A stretch of DNA of 64,000 bases from Neoconidiobolus thromboides FSU 785 (GCA_025603075.1 MU626325.1:1-64000); one strand, 5' to 3'; positions 47,306 to 59,900 are shown, counted from the stretch's first letter. Notes: a model not told the origin generated them from the letters alone. Program-made: numbers and translations.

Positions 47306-49075
47306 TTGTGATCTTTATTGCAATTGTATATAGTTACTGCTATTTCGAAATGCTATTGTTTAATATTTATTTCCTTTTAAAATTTTGTAGCTTTTAAGTA
47401 CCATTATCCTAGTTTTTTTATTACTACTTATCCTTGTTTTATTTCAATTTGCGCTAATAAAGTAAAATTTAAGTATTAATGTTATTTGTTCTTATATTTA
47501 TATTATTTTAAGTTATAAAATAGAATTTTGTAAATTAATACATAATTTTGTCATGATTTTATCTGAGTTGATTATAAACAAGTCTATCTTTAGTAACTGA
47601 TAGCATTTGAGTTTGGTATTTCTTATCAAGTTAATGATGGAAAGATTAAGCGTATACATGGTTCTTCATAACCCCACAATGCACTTCAATTAATATATAA
47701 ATGTTACTAATATCAAACAATAACTTCAAACCAATCTTTAAAATATCAACTCACATCAAATTTATCATCTGAAATACATCTAGTAAAAGTCAAAAAAATG
47801 CACATTGAAAAGCAACTTTAAAACTATGTAATTAGTACCAGATGGAACAAGTGATAGTTACATTTATCATGAATAAATTTGGAATTGCCTTTACACACTC
47901 TTTAAACTTTTGTTAATTTGGTGCTATCGAAGCAGTCAATAACCATTAAGCAATATTATAGCTGATGCAGAAGCATTGAATAAGTAGTTAATTTTATACT
48001 GTCGAAAATTAATATAATAATTCAAGTTATTATTAACTTTTAAATTATAGAATGGTACATTCAATAAGTTTATCTTAATTTATACAATTTAGAAAGTCCT
48101 TCGATATCTATGAGCTCTTAAGTTTGATCTTTTTTAGATACAAAATACCTATGATTAATTGTTATTTCTATTTCCACTTTAAGTGCCCTTTATTCCTTTT
48201 TCTTTCTTCTCCTATATATTTTAATATACCTCGCCTTTAACATCTTATTTTTTTTCTAAACTCATCGTCTTTACGTTACCTAATAAAATAGGTGGGACTG
48301 TTTTAACAAAATAAAATACTACTTTTAAAAAGATAAAATAAGAAAAAGTATTTTTAAATTCTTATATTTTATTAGAAAATTATCAATATCATTTAATATT
48401 CTTGTTCTTCATGTAACTACGGATACTTGATTTGCGTTTAAATTAAATATTTCCAGCAATATTAATAATCTCTTGAATCTGATTAGTATCATTAAATACG
48501 TGAGTTTGAACCAAAACTCACATTCTTGATTCATTTTAAAAATAAGTAACTATATTTGATATAAATATACCATGACTATAATTTCCAAGTAACATATAAC
48601 CACAAAGTTGTCTTATACCATGCTTCGAAACAACATCGAAACTATTTGCTTACATTTTATAACTATAATTGATTGATTATGACGTTAAACTTTGATAGTA
48701 GTATTAGGTAATCCTTTAATTCTTTTAACGCCGTTTAATACTATATATCCTGGATAAATTATACGTAATAGGTGGTCAATAAAGCATCGATGGTTTTAAT
48801 CTTTACCGCTTCTTCTTAATACAACATTTGCTAAACGTATTACGTGAGATCGTTAAGCGCCTAATATTGCTCTATTAGGTACACTTTAAAGCCCTGGGTC
48901 CATTGTTTCTGTTGTACTAAAGTTATAGGGCTGTATTTAACGTTTATAGATTAATGAAAACTTTTAAAAGTTCAAACAAAGAATATGAAAAAGAATCAAC
49001 TTATGGACTTCAGATAGCATTTTCTATGACTTAATATTTTTCATGTTTTTCTTAAATATAAAAGTATAAAATAAC
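47306..49075. other. 1.8-kb non-coding region
   Basis: AT-rich. Scattered words with GC content near 48700-48920 (CATCGATGG, GATCGTTAAGCGCC) look like an eroded sequence. No intact ORF or RNA family recognised. Confidence 0.4.
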
Positions 49076-49180
49076 ATTGGGGATGTATTTTTATGTTTAA
49101 GAATTTTATTAATAATTTTTCCGCTCAAATAGTGCTTAGAGGATGGAAAAAGTAATGAAGCCAAAAAAAACATCCCTATT
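49076..49180 (+). mobile_element. MITE copy 12
   Basis: ATTGGGGATGTATTTTTATG ... AAAACATCCCTATT, orientation A. Confidence 0.8.
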
Positions 49181-49207
49181 AAAAAAATAATAATTTAATT
49201 TATAGAA

Positions 49208-49312
49208 TATGGGAGTGTTTTTTTTGACTTCATTATTTTTTCCATTTTTTAAGCGCTATTTGAGTGGAAAATTTGTTGGTAAAATTCTTAAATACAAAAA
49301 TACATCCCCATA
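49208..49312 (-). mobile_element. MITE copy 13
   Basis: TATGGGAGTGTTTTTTTTG ... AATACATCCCCATA, orientation B, 27 bp from copy 12 in head-to-head arrangement. Confidence 0.85.
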
Positions 49313-50365
49313 TAATTATTAATTCTCAAGCTTAAGTTGATTTTTTTTGATTTACTAATTTAAGCATAAGTAGAAATTTTACTTGGAATAATTCCTCACA
49401 GATAAATATTATTGCTGTTTTCTTTTTTATAGTAAAAATTATCAAAAACATACTTTAAATAAATGAATAATGACTTGAATGTCTTCCTATTTCATTATCT
49501 ATAGTATTTGAATCTACCCAGGTTAAAAATTTGGTTTGATTTGATTTACAATAAAACAATAATAAAGTACCTTCGATTTCATCAGTATAATTTCCAAATA
49601 TAAAATAAAAAGGCTTATTTAATCAACCTTGGATATCATTGGAGATATTTAATGTAAATAATTGTTGGTAAATTTTCAGTTTTATGCAGTATGAAAAATG
49701 GTCAAAATAATAATATTAAAAGAATCATTACATGTATGGTAGCTTGATAAATAATATATTGTAATGTTTCGACCATTACTATCTTTTCTATGTTAAAATT
49801 TGGTAAAATAATTTTTGTTTATATTTACACTAAGAATGTTAGCATCATCTTAAAATGGGTTCCCTAACTGGTAACATTAGCTGACTTAGAGATACCTTCA
49901 ACTAAACAACCCATCTAAAGCAGAAGCAGCAGTCAATCTTTGATTTATAAATGTCGAGTTGTCACAATAAAACATAGATAGAAGAATAACTAAATATAGT
50001 TTAATTTCTATCAGCTTTTAAAAAGTTGATCTTCCTTAAGAAATTTTTACATCTTAATACACTTTAAATAAAACAACTTTTTGTTGTTGGTAATATTATA
50101 GTAATGCTAATTAAAAGTCAAATAACATACTATTTTTTTACTTAGTTTATGATAACTTAATGTTTGTTTTTTAATAACATTTATTATCATAAATTATTGA
50201 ATTAAAAGAATAATTTTAAAACAAAATGCTAGACTTACAACATTAATCAAGTAAAAAAGAATGATTACAAGAATCATATTTGATTAGGAATACAAATGTA
50301 TCTTTGAAGTTTTCTAAAAAAATGTCTTTTGTTAAGTAGCTAAATATTAAACAAAAAACTGCATA
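49313..50365. other. Spacer
   Basis: AT-rich with no ORF or repeat recognised. Confidence 0.4.
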
Positions 50366-50492
50366 TATGTGAGGGCCTCTTTTTTCAATTTTTTTGTTCA
50401 CATTTCAGTGTGTTTAAAGTTTAATTATTCATCCCTTGAAAAAAAGAATACTCCAATTTCTAAGATTTTTTAATAAATTAGGTCCTCACATA
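50366..50492. mobile_element. Second MITE type (single copy)
   Basis: Ends TATGTGAGGGCCTC and AGGTCCTCACATA are inverted repeats matching at 12 of 13 positions. TA lies at both boundaries, as for Tc1/mariner-derived MITEs. The interior (CTTTTTTCAATTTTTTTGTT) is unrelated to the main family. About 127 bp. Confidence 0.65.
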
Positions 50493-51473
50493 AATAATCT
50501 TTTAAATCAAATTTAGGATTTTTTGATAATTATTATCTCAGTACTAGAATTAAGCTACTTTTAAAACTAGAAACGTCAAATAGAAGGTGATATTATTAAG
50601 AACCATCTACAGTAGTATCGACAAACTCGGATATCAGATAATCATTTATTAATTCTCTCTACAATGCCTTAATTTGACTTTGAAAAACCCTGTTACAAAA
50701 ATAGTTTATTTAATTATTAAAATAGTAATACTTCTTAACTATATGATCTTATTCCTATTTAAAACTAAAGTTTTAATTCAGTTGTGTAAGGTGCACAATT
50801 AATCATTTTATTCACTAATGCTACATGATATATAGTATTATAAAACAGTAAAAGGATATTGAATTTGTTATAATTTAATTATTTTATTTAAATGCTTAAG
50901 TATAAATATTTATCAATGTCCATTATTTTATAAGTCGCCATCTATAACAATATTACAAAAATACACCACTCTTTTAATATTGTAAAATGAGGTATAGTTA
51001 AGTGGTATCATTCATCTTTTAGATATGCTGCTTTTTTTTCTATTTTGACGAGATCACAATTCTCTATAACTAACTCGTGAGATAAATCATGCGGGTATTA
51101 ATTTTTTTTAATGAAGAATTTAAAGAATTGATGATGATACTTATTAACTTTAATTGTCATAAAATAGAATCTAAAATTAGAGTATAAAATTTTAAAAAAG
51201 TTGCAACGTAACGTTAATAAGTTTAGTATAGGGCTTAGACTATCAAAAAGATCTATTTAGCAATGAATTTTAACCTTATGCCTCTTTTGATCATTCATTA
51301 CTATCATTAACCTATATCATTTGAACAATAAATAAAATAAAATAATTCCTTGAATATTTTTAGTCAGCTAAATAAGCAAATGATTATCAGATGTTAATTG
51401 ACTACTAATTAGTATCTTTACTTAATAAGCGTAAATGATTATTTAGTTACCAGTACTAAAATAAAAAAATAAG
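50493..51473. other. Spacer before carboxypeptidase
   Basis: AT-rich; no gene or repeat recognised apart from the promoter at its end. Confidence 0.4.
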
Positions 51474-51483
51474 TATAAATAGC
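51474..51483 (+). promoter_or_regulatory. TATA box of the carboxypeptidase gene
   Basis: TATAAATAGC, 41 bp upstream of the ATG. Confidence 0.6.
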
Positions 51484-51514
51484 ACGAAATAATACCAAAC
51501 TTCAATATCAAAAA

Positions 51515-52738
51515 ATGAAATTTGATTTATCTTTACTTACTTTACTTGCACTTACAGCTCCTGCTATTTCCGAAAAAGTTGATTACACTGGTCATAAACT
51601 TTATCGTTTTGATGTGACCAATGATGCCGAACTTGCTACCGTCAAAGACTTTGTCAAAAACTCCAAAATTGATAATTGGAATGCCTTACGTGTTGGTAAG
51701 GTAGATCTTCATTTTACCCCAGAACAAAGTAAACATATCAAAGAAGCTTTACCATTAAAATATGAGGTGTTAAGTGAAAATATTCAAGAGCTTTTTGAAC
51801 GAGAAAATGCAACTTCTCGTGCTGCCGGTTTTGTTGATAGTTATCATTCTATTAGTGAAATTAATTCTTGGTTAGATACTATTGCTTCTAGTTCCGGCGG
51901 TGCTGCCACTGTTTCCTCTATCGGTACTACCTATGAAGGGCGCCCAATTAAAGCTATTACTTTCCGTAAACCAAATTCTTCACCAAAAAAGAGCATTGTT
52001 TACCACGGTGGTATTCATGCTCGTGAATGGATTTCACCAGCTACTTTAGTTACCCTAATTGATAGCTTCTCAAAATACAGCTCTGATGCTGAAATTTCTA
52101 GTCTTTTAGATACTTTTGAATATACATTTATTCCCGTTGTTAACGTTGATGGTTATGAATATACCAGAAATGGAGATCGCTTATGGCGTAAAAATCGTCA
52201 ACCAAATGGCGGTAATCAATGTATTGGTACGGATACCAATCGTAATTGGGGTTATCAATGGCAAGGATCATCGGATGTATGCGGTGAGGCTTATCCAGGA
52301 CCAAGAGCTTTTTCAGCACCTGAACCAAAAGCAGTAGCTGATTTTATTACTAGAAAAGGCAATGTAGTTAGTTATATTGATTTCCATTCTTATGGTCAAT
52401 TGTTTATGTCACCTTATGGCTTTACTTGCAACCAAAATCCAGCGGATTTTGCTGCTCAAGATGCTGCTGCTAAACAAGCCAATGCTGCTTTAAGAGCGGT
52501 TAATGGTCGTAGTTATAAACAAGGTACTATTTGTAAAACTATTTATCAAGCTTACGGTTCTTCTGTTGATTGGGCTTATAGTGTTGCTAAAGTTAAATAT
52601 CCATTTGCTATTGAATTACCCGATACTGGTGCTTATGGCTTTGCCCTTCCTGCCTCTTATATTCCTTCTACTGGTCAAGAAATTTTAGCTGCTGTTAAAT
52701 CGCTTGGTAAATATATCAAGGCTAAAGAAGGTCTTTAA
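51515..52738 (+). CDS. Secreted metallocarboxypeptidase A (peptidase family M14)
   Basis: Intronless, 407 aa. Signal peptide at residues 1-19 (LSLLTLLALTAPAIS). A propeptide of about 90 residues follows, with the family fold (YRFDVTNDAELATVKDF). The catalytic domain starts near DSYHSISEINSWLDTI. Zinc ligands are His and Glu in HAREWIS and a second His in YIDFHSYGQ. The catalytic Glu is in PFAIELPDTGAYGF. Substrate-binding residues appear in NPVVNVDGYEYTRN-like VVNVDGYEYT, LWRKNRQPN and DTNRNWGYQW. The enzyme releases C-terminal hydrophobic residues from peptides after secretion and prodomain cleavage. It could serve extracellular protein feeding or host-protein digestion. Codon use is biased toward U- and A-ending codons, as in other highly expressed genes here. 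Confidence 0.95.
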   Translation: MKFDLSLLTLLALTAPAISEKVDYTGHKLYRFDVTNDAELATVKDFVKNSKIDNWNALRVGKVDLHFTPEQSKHIKEALPLKYEVLSENIQELFERENATSRAAGFVDSYHSISEINSWLDTIASSSGGAATVSSIGTTYEGRPIKAITFRKPNSSPKKSIVYHGGIHAREWISPATLVTLIDSFSKYSSDAEISSLLDTFEYTFIPVVNVDGYEYTRNGDRLWRKNRQPNGGNQCIGTDTNRNWGYQWQGSSDVCGEAYPGPRAFSAPEPKAVADFITRKGNVVSYIDFHSYGQLFMSPYGFTCNQNPADFAAQDAAAKQANAALRAVNGRSYKQGTICKTIYQAYGSSVDWAYSVAKVKYPFAIELPDTGAYGFALPASYIPSTGQEILAAVKSLGKYIKAKEGL

Positions 52739-52813
52739 TTATTATTTTGTTTTGACTAATAAATGAAGTTGTATATAATTTATTGAGTTTTAGTAATGTT
52801 GATTATTTAACTT

Positions 52814-52917
52814 TATGGTGATGTTTTTTTTTGGCTTCATTCTTTTTCCATTTTTTAAGCACTCTTTAAGCGGAAATTTTATTAGTAAATTCTTGAACAT
52901 AAAAATATATCCCCATT
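52814..52917 (-). mobile_element. MITE copy 14
   Basis: TATGGTGATGTTTTTTTTTG ... ATATATCCCCATT, orientation B, 75 bp past the carboxypeptidase stop. Confidence 0.8.
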
Positions 52918-53080
52918 TGTTCACATTTTATAAACCTGGCTAAAATAACACTTATTGTAAATATATTATAGTTTAGTTCTACTTCAATAGATATTATAAA
53001 AATAAAAGTAATTTCTTTATATCATTCTATCTAATACATTGGTTAATACTAGTTTTCATTTCCTCTATAGTAAAAAACTA

Positions 53081-53182
53081 TATGGGGATGTTTTTTTAGT
53101 TTCGTTACTTTTTCCATTTTTTAAGCGTTATTTGAGCAGAAAAATTGTTAGTAAAATTTTTAAGCAAAAAAACATCCCCATA
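53081..53182 (-). mobile_element. MITE copy 15 (good reference copy)
   Basis: TA + TGGGGATGTTTTTTTAG ... AAAAACATCCCCA + TA, orientation B. Terminal repeats are perfect for at least 15 bp and the inner TTACTTTTTCC / GGAAAAATTGTTAGTAA segments can extend the hairpin. Confidence 0.9.
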
Positions 53183-53553
53183 TGAGTAGTTGAGAATAAA
53201 TTAAGCAATTGAGTTTTAGTATCATAGAAACCATACTAAATAAATTAATATATATATTTACTATAACATTGAAACAATAAAATGACTTATTACAAAAGCC
53301 TAAGATTATAAAGTATTTACTTAGATTATCTATAAAATATAAAAATATATTATAAATCAAAATTAAAACCAATATGTTGTAATTTTTATTACTAATAATT
53401 TGCTCACTACCTTTTTCAAATTCATTCTCTCTTTTTTTCCCTCATTATTTTTCAACCAATAAAAGTTTTACGATTACCATTTAAAATCTCAAACAAATTT
53501 TATCGCTTAGTGACTTAATTTAAATTTTGAAATTTTTTTAAGTATTTAAAACA

Positions 53554-54304
53554 ATGAATGCAGGTGGAGCGACCACACGAATTAAGAAAGTAAGCCCGCA
53601 TAGATTTCAAAAAAAGAATTTGGTTAATTTTTGATCAGGAAATCCAACGCTTAAATGCGGATCCAGCACCGGGTATTACAGCTACTCCTCATGAAGATAA
53701 TATTCGTTATTTCGATGTGATTATTGTTGGCCCTAGGCAATCACCTTTTGAAGGTAAGTGAAAATAGAACCGAATAAAATTATGGCCTAAAAAGAGCTTT
53801 ATTAAACGATTGATTTATCATAAATAGATGGAGTGTTCAAATTAGAATTGTTTTTACCAGAAGGTTACCCAATGGCCCCACCAAAGGTTCGGTTCCTTAC
53901 TAAAATTTATCATCCTAATATTGATAAATTAGGTAGGATTTGCTTGGATATATTGAAAGGTAGCTATCCTCTTATATAGTTTTATTATATTTTATCTTGG
54001 TCTTTGGTTTTTCGTTTTATTGTTTAGTTGATGTAAATGTGAATTAAATAATTTTAAAAAATTAGACCGTTGGTCCCCAGCGTTGCAAATACGTACAGTT
54101 TTATTATCCATTCAAGCATTATTGTCAGCACCCAATCCAGATGATCCTTTGGCTAACGATGTGGCACAGAAATGGAAAGAGAATGAAAAGGAAGCAATTG
54201 AAACAGGTAATTTATATTGATGATTCAAAAGATTAATTTTTAATGAGATTTCTTTTTATTAATTAGCTAAAGAATGGACTAAAAAATTTGCTGTTAGTGA
54301 ATAA
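53554..54304 (+). CDS. UBC13: Ubiquitin-conjugating enzyme E2 Ubc13 (UBE2N)
   Basis: Model: exons 53554-53589, 53639-53753, 53828-53959, 54066-54206, 54267-54304, giving 153 aa, the normal Ubc13 length. With a Uev partner (Mms2) it makes K63-linked ubiquitin chains in post-replication repair. Diagnostic segments: [59 protein letters not shown], the active-site Cys in ICLDILKDRWSPAL, then [20 protein letters not shown] and VAQKWKENE. '[18 protein letters not shown]' is the Ubc13 form rather than Ubc4/5. All introns have GTAAN or GTAGN donors. Intron 3 is 106 nt. Confidence 0.96.
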
Positions 54305-54882
54305 GATGGAGAGCTAGTTTTAGGAAGGTTTATTTAAACAGTTTTTTTTAATAAATTTGAAGACGTTTTTTTTAATACCTTGTTTTAATAACTGGCTTTA
54401 TGGCGTGGTGCTATGCTATAAGAAACTACATTATTATGATAGTTGTTTGTTGCATCTATTGAGTATGAAATACAATAATTTTATAGTTTCGTATATTAGT
54501 GATTTTTCAATAAAAGCTAATCATATTTTAATAAAAGACAAAGATAATAAATGATCAATCGATTAATTTACAAAAGTTAATTAAATATAAAACTATGAAG
54601 TAATCACTAATTAGATTATTATTAAAAATGAATTTTATTTTTCAATATAAAACAATAACCTATTTTAATTTGACATTGTTTTGTAAAAACTGTATTTTAT
54701 TTTGAATTTATAACAATAATCGATATACTTGAAATTCCACTATCTCATTGATTTAACCTAGAAAAAGTCGTATTTATTTAAATAATAAAGCCCCAATTTC
54801 GTTATTCCTATATCCATCGTTATCGTCCATCCCCTCCCTTTTTTCCTTCTTTCCTACTATTCATTCTATTCATTGTTGTCTC
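54305..54882. other. Convergent intergenic spacer
   Basis: 3' regions of Ubc13 (plus) and of the next minus-strand gene. The small ORF at 54357-54554 is not supported by composition. Confidence 0.4.
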
Positions 54883-55318
54883 TTAATACTCAATAAAGTC
54901 TCTATTCCCTCTTCTATCAATAATTCTTCTCGATAAATTTTCATAATGAATTTGCTTTAAATAGCCATTAACTTCTAAATAGCTTGGATTATTCATTCGT
55001 ACTTGGGACAAATCTTCTTCAATTCCTTGGTCTAAAGAGAGTTGTTCAAAATCAATATCGAGGGAGATAATATCATCTTCTTTTTGGCTCAATTTTCTAA
55101 AGGAGAGAAAGACTGTTAATCATTGATTATAGTTCAATTACATTATAAAATAATTTCAAAAAAACTTACCCCTCAAAATTCCCCGAATAATTAAATTCTC
55201 CAATAATTTTATTCCTTTTAATATTATAGCCACTTTGATTGTCTTCAAAATTCATTATATCAACTACTAGTGGAGCCTCAATAATGGATTCAATATTTCT
55301 TTTTGTTTGAAAAATCAT
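54883..55318 (-). CDS. Small conserved-looking protein, function unknown
   Basis: Model: exons 55170-55318 and 54883-55096, intron 73 nt with a GTAAGT donor and CTTTAG acceptor, giving 120 aa. The protein is acidic in the middle (ISLDIDFEQLSLDQGIEED) with a more basic C-terminal part (HYENLSRRIIDRRGNRDFIEY). No membrane segment or known motif was found. In-frame splicing with a strong donor is the main reason to call it real. Confidence 0.5.
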
Positions 55319-55709
55319 TAATTTATTTGGAGAAAGAGGCTTTGATAAAATAAATTACTCAAATTGATTGCTGATGCGTTAGGGATCAGTATCAAATCAA
55401 GATGCTTAAAGGAGTACCATATTTGGTTAATGACGAATTCCTTAAAATGATTGGTGTTTTCGAGTTAGGTTTCAAATTAAGCTTAGCTTAACTTTTATAA
55501 TTATAAAAGCTGAATATATAGTTACAAAAAAGAGATTTAACAATAATAAAAGAAACAGGATATTCTTAGTATTTTTATTTTATTTTATTTTATTTTATTT
55601 TAAATTTTAAATCTAACTATTGATTTTTTACTATTTTAACTTGATAATATTTTATTGGTTTTAAAATCGAAAATTATCTAATTTTACATATAACAGATTT
55701 TACAGATAA

Positions 55710-55815
55710 TATGGGGATGTATTTCTGTATTTAGTAATTTTACTAATAATTTTTCCACGTAGATAACGCTTAAAAGATCGAAAAAGTAATGAAGCAAAAA
55801 AAAAACATCCCCATA
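55710..55815 (+). mobile_element. MITE copy 16
   Basis: TA + TGGGGATGTATTTCTG ... AAAAACATCCCCA + TA, orientation A. Confidence 0.85.
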
Positions 55816-55935
55816 TAATAACTGCTTTCTTAAAATAACCATTAAATAGGTAATAAATCAGCAATAACTTTAAATAAATCTTAATAAATAAACTCATTTA
55901 GTAGTCTTTTGTTTTTTCTATATTAATTTTAAACA

Positions 55936-56039
55936 TACGGGGATGTATTTTTGTATTCAAGACTTTTACTCAATTCTTTCACTTAAAATAGCGCTTAAAA
56001 CATGGAAAAAGTAATGAAGCCAAAAAAAACACCCCCATA
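55936..56039 (+). mobile_element. MITE copy 17
   Basis: TA + CGGGGATGTATTTTTG ... AACACCCCCA + TA, orientation A. Confidence 0.85.
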
Positions 56040-56268
56040 TATATTTAATATTAATTAATATACCATATTTTATAAAATTTTGAATTGAAATTTACATAGA
56101 TTTATATTAATTAGTAAAGCATAATTTTTTATATTTTTTATTTAATAACTAACTTAATTAACTTAGTTTTTACCCATTTATATTCAAAAAAATAATATTA
56201 AAGACACGAAAATTAAGCTGTTTTTTATTGCTATTATATAAAAATTAAATTTTATAAAAGCAATAGTA

Positions 56269-56371
56269 TATGGGGATGTTTTTTTGACTTCATTACTTTT
56301 TCCATTTTTAAGCACTATTTGAGTGGAAAATTTGTTAGTGAAATCCTTAAACATAAAAATACATCCCTATA
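56269..56371 (-). mobile_element. MITE copy 18
   Basis: TA + TGGGGATGTTTTTTTGAC ... AATACATCCCTA + TA, orientation B. Confidence 0.85.
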
Positions 56372-56440
56372 TTTTATTATTAATAACTTTAATGTTCTTT
56401 AGTTTATAATAATAAAATTTATCAATAACAATAAATATAA

Positions 56441-56523
56441 AGGCATGTTTTTTTGTCTAAAAATTTTATCAATAACTTTTCTATTTGAATAATCTTTAAA
56501 AACAATAAAATTAGAAAAAACAT
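56441..56523 (+). mobile_element. MITE copy 19, degenerate
   Basis: GGCATGTTTTTTTGTCTAAA, then TTATCAATAACTTTTCTATT and AAAACAATAAAATTAG: a heavily diverged copy directly abutting copy 20. Confidence 0.55.
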
Positions 56524-56628
56524 TTGGGGATGTATTTTTGTGTAAGAATTTTATTAACAAATTTTTCGCTTAAATAGTGCTTAAAAAATAGAAAAAGTAA
56601 TGAAGTCAAAAAAACATTCTCATTCTAT
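56524..56628 (+). mobile_element. MITE copy 20
   Basis: TTGGGGATGTATTTTTGTG ... AAACATTCTCATTCTA, orientation A, with a partly eroded right end. Confidence 0.75.
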
Positions 56629-56961
56629 ATAAACTTTTTGGCTCTATTTGTATTTTAATAAAATTATCAATATAAAAGTTTAAATAATACTAAAATAAGA
56701 TTGGAACTTGTAAGTTATTTCCATTTATGGTTTATGTATTTTTGTATAAAAAAAGTAAATGTCTTCAACTTGAAGCTTTAGCATTTACTATAAAAAAAAC
56801 AATGTATTATATATAGATGGAAAAAAATTTAGTCTTTAATTTACATGAAAATATGTAAATTTTTTCAAGTAAATGACAATGTTTTAATTTAAAAAACATA
56901 AACAATAAATGAAAATAATGTAATAAACCAATTCTCACTTAAAAATTTTACTATGAATTCT

Positions 56962-59900
56962 TTATTCTTTTCTCAATTTTTTTAATGTATCTAAGAAACT
57001 ATCACTTGGTGGTGAAGAATCTGAATCCGAGTTAAAATCAAACACTTCACCTTCAATTATTATATTATCCCTTTTAATACTTTTGTTGGTCTCACTATCT
57101 TCCATCTTGAGTCCATCGTTATCTAATTCGTCATTTAAATTTAATCTTGAAACTTCTCTTTTTAAACTCAATGTAATTTCATTATCACTTAATTCAATAA
57201 TGCTACTTTGGTCATTTAAATCGTTATCTTTATTATCTTTAATGTTATCTTCATTATTATCATTATTTAATAAAATACTATTATCTTCTTGTTGTATTTC
57301 TAAATCAGTTGAACTTCCAATACTCGAACTCAATAATCTATTATTCAAACATTCATTGTCACTTTCTGATAACTCATTGTTATTATCAAAAGTAACTGTA
57401 TGCAACAAATTTATAAATTGATCTTGTGATAAAAATCCATTACTCACTCCTAAATAAGAACATTAGTATTAATATAACTCTAAATTTAACTATTAAAAAA
57501 TACTCAAGCCTTTACCTTTACAATAATCACAAATAATACTTTTCCATATTGATAATTTATAAAGTGAAGTATAATTTCCGATTATAAATAAATGATATTT
57601 TGCCCTTGATAAGGCTACATTGATACGATTGGAATTATTCAAAAATTGATTAGAATAGCTAGATGTACGTACACAAGATAATATTATTATACTTTTTTCA
57701 GCTCCTTGAAAAGCATCCACTGTTGATACTTTAATCTTACTTCTTTTGTTCTTTCCATAAATAGTAGTGAGTTTATGCTCAATTTTTTCTACTTGAGATT
57801 TATACATACATATAACTCCAATTTCAATAGGTTGGATTTTAGTGTTAACTAATTTAGTTATTAACTCAATAATTAACTCAACTTCTTTTTCATTATGATA
57901 AGAGCGACTTATTTTACTTATACTTTCCTATTAAAATTTATTGTTATTACTATGTAAATAATAATATTATAAGTATAAACTTACTCTTCCGGTCTCAATA
58001 TTAATAAAACAAAGTGTAGGTAAGTTCATTAATAAAGGTCTCCTATCCTTTTCATTAATTCCATTAATTAATTTTTTATTATAAAACAAATTATTTGATA
58101 ATTGAGCGATTATTGGATGACATCTATACTGAGATTTTAGCATAACTGGTATTAAATGATTTTTAATCAATCGATCAAATAAAGTTAATTTTAGTTTATT
58201 TTTTAACAATGAATTATTATTAATATTAGTTAATGTTGGTGGTAATTGTAATGGATCTCCAACTAACAGTAACTTTTTAGGTTGAAATTTTAATATTGGT
58301 AATAAAGATAAACCTTCAGTTAATTGGGATACTTCATCCATAAATAATATGTCGAACAATTGATTTTCTAAACATGGGAAATTACTAGCTAAACAAGTTA
58401 CGGCTATTACATTAGTTGATGTTACTATTTTTTCAATTTTTAATGAATCATTCATATTTTGAAATTTTGTTATTGTTTTATTAATTAATTTATAATCTTC
58501 ATTTGATAAATTATCTTCATTTAATAAGCTTTTTAATTCTTTGATATCTTCTTCTAATTTTTTCTTGGATTGTATACAATAAGGTAATATCGTTCTATTA
58601 ATTCTTTTTAAACTACCAACTCTAATAAATTCTTCATAATCTAATTTTAGTAAGTTTAATAATATATTATCTACTGCAGTATTCGTCATGCAACTTATTA
58701 GTATCCGAGGTTTTTTAATTTTGTAATTTAATTCACTAACTCTATTTGTAAATAAAATACATATCCCTAATAAATAACTTTTTCCCGAACCAAATACTCC
58801 ATGTATTAGTAAACATGGTTTTATATTATAAATTAATTGGTCTTTATATGATTTTAAGGCTATAAATTGATCTTTGTTTAATTGATATTCAATTAAATAT
58901 TCATCTAATATTTCATTGATTGAGTTATTAAATTTTTCTTTTTCTTTTCCTTTCAATAAAGAATAATAATCCCACAAATTTATATTTTCTTTAACTTCTT
59001 CTTTTTGTTCTATTTTAATTTCTTCTATTTCTGTTTCTTCTATTATGTTTTCTTCAATTGATTTATATTGTTGTAGTGGATTAATTAAATAATTTAATAA
59101 TGAATCACTTCCATCGTTTTGTAATAAAGAATCTAAAATATAAATACAACTATTAGTTAATTAATATTAATATTATATTACATGAAACAATAATAGTAAA
59201 ATAATAATGATAAAATAATAAAAATAGAAATATTACCAATAATAGAAGCTTCTGATGCAATATTAATACTTTTAATAATAATTGGTTTACCAATCATAAT
59301 TTTTCGAATTAATCCTCTGGATTTATTAATATCAGATAAAGTTAAAAATCCTAGCTTTAAATAATATATTACTATTACTGTTATTACTATTTATTATATA
59401 ATATGATTTACTTGTATACTGTTTCCTGAACAACCATGATAAATACTTCGAAACATTAATGTTTCATTATATAAAAAGCTATTGTTTAAAGATATTATCC
59501 ATAGATCATCTAATATATTATTATTTAATAAAATATATTATGTTATATTATACTCTCATGATAATGTTATTATTATTACCCTTCATAAAACTAAATTAAT
59601 ATTGTTAACTATCAATGTATAAATTCAATAAATGATTACTCTGAGAAATCTTTTTTCTTTTTGAAATTTAATTGAAGATTACAAAATAATTTTCCATTAG
59701 GAATAATTCCAACCTCATTAGTTTGATTTTTTAAATCTTCATCGTCAAATAAATCAAAATTAGAATCCATAGCTAATATTCTATTAATAATTAAATTATT
59801 ATTACCATTATTTATTTATTAAATCTTTCATATTATCAAACTACCTAATCTCTTTCTCATCAAATTCTTTATAAAAACTATTAGAATAATTTGCATTCGA

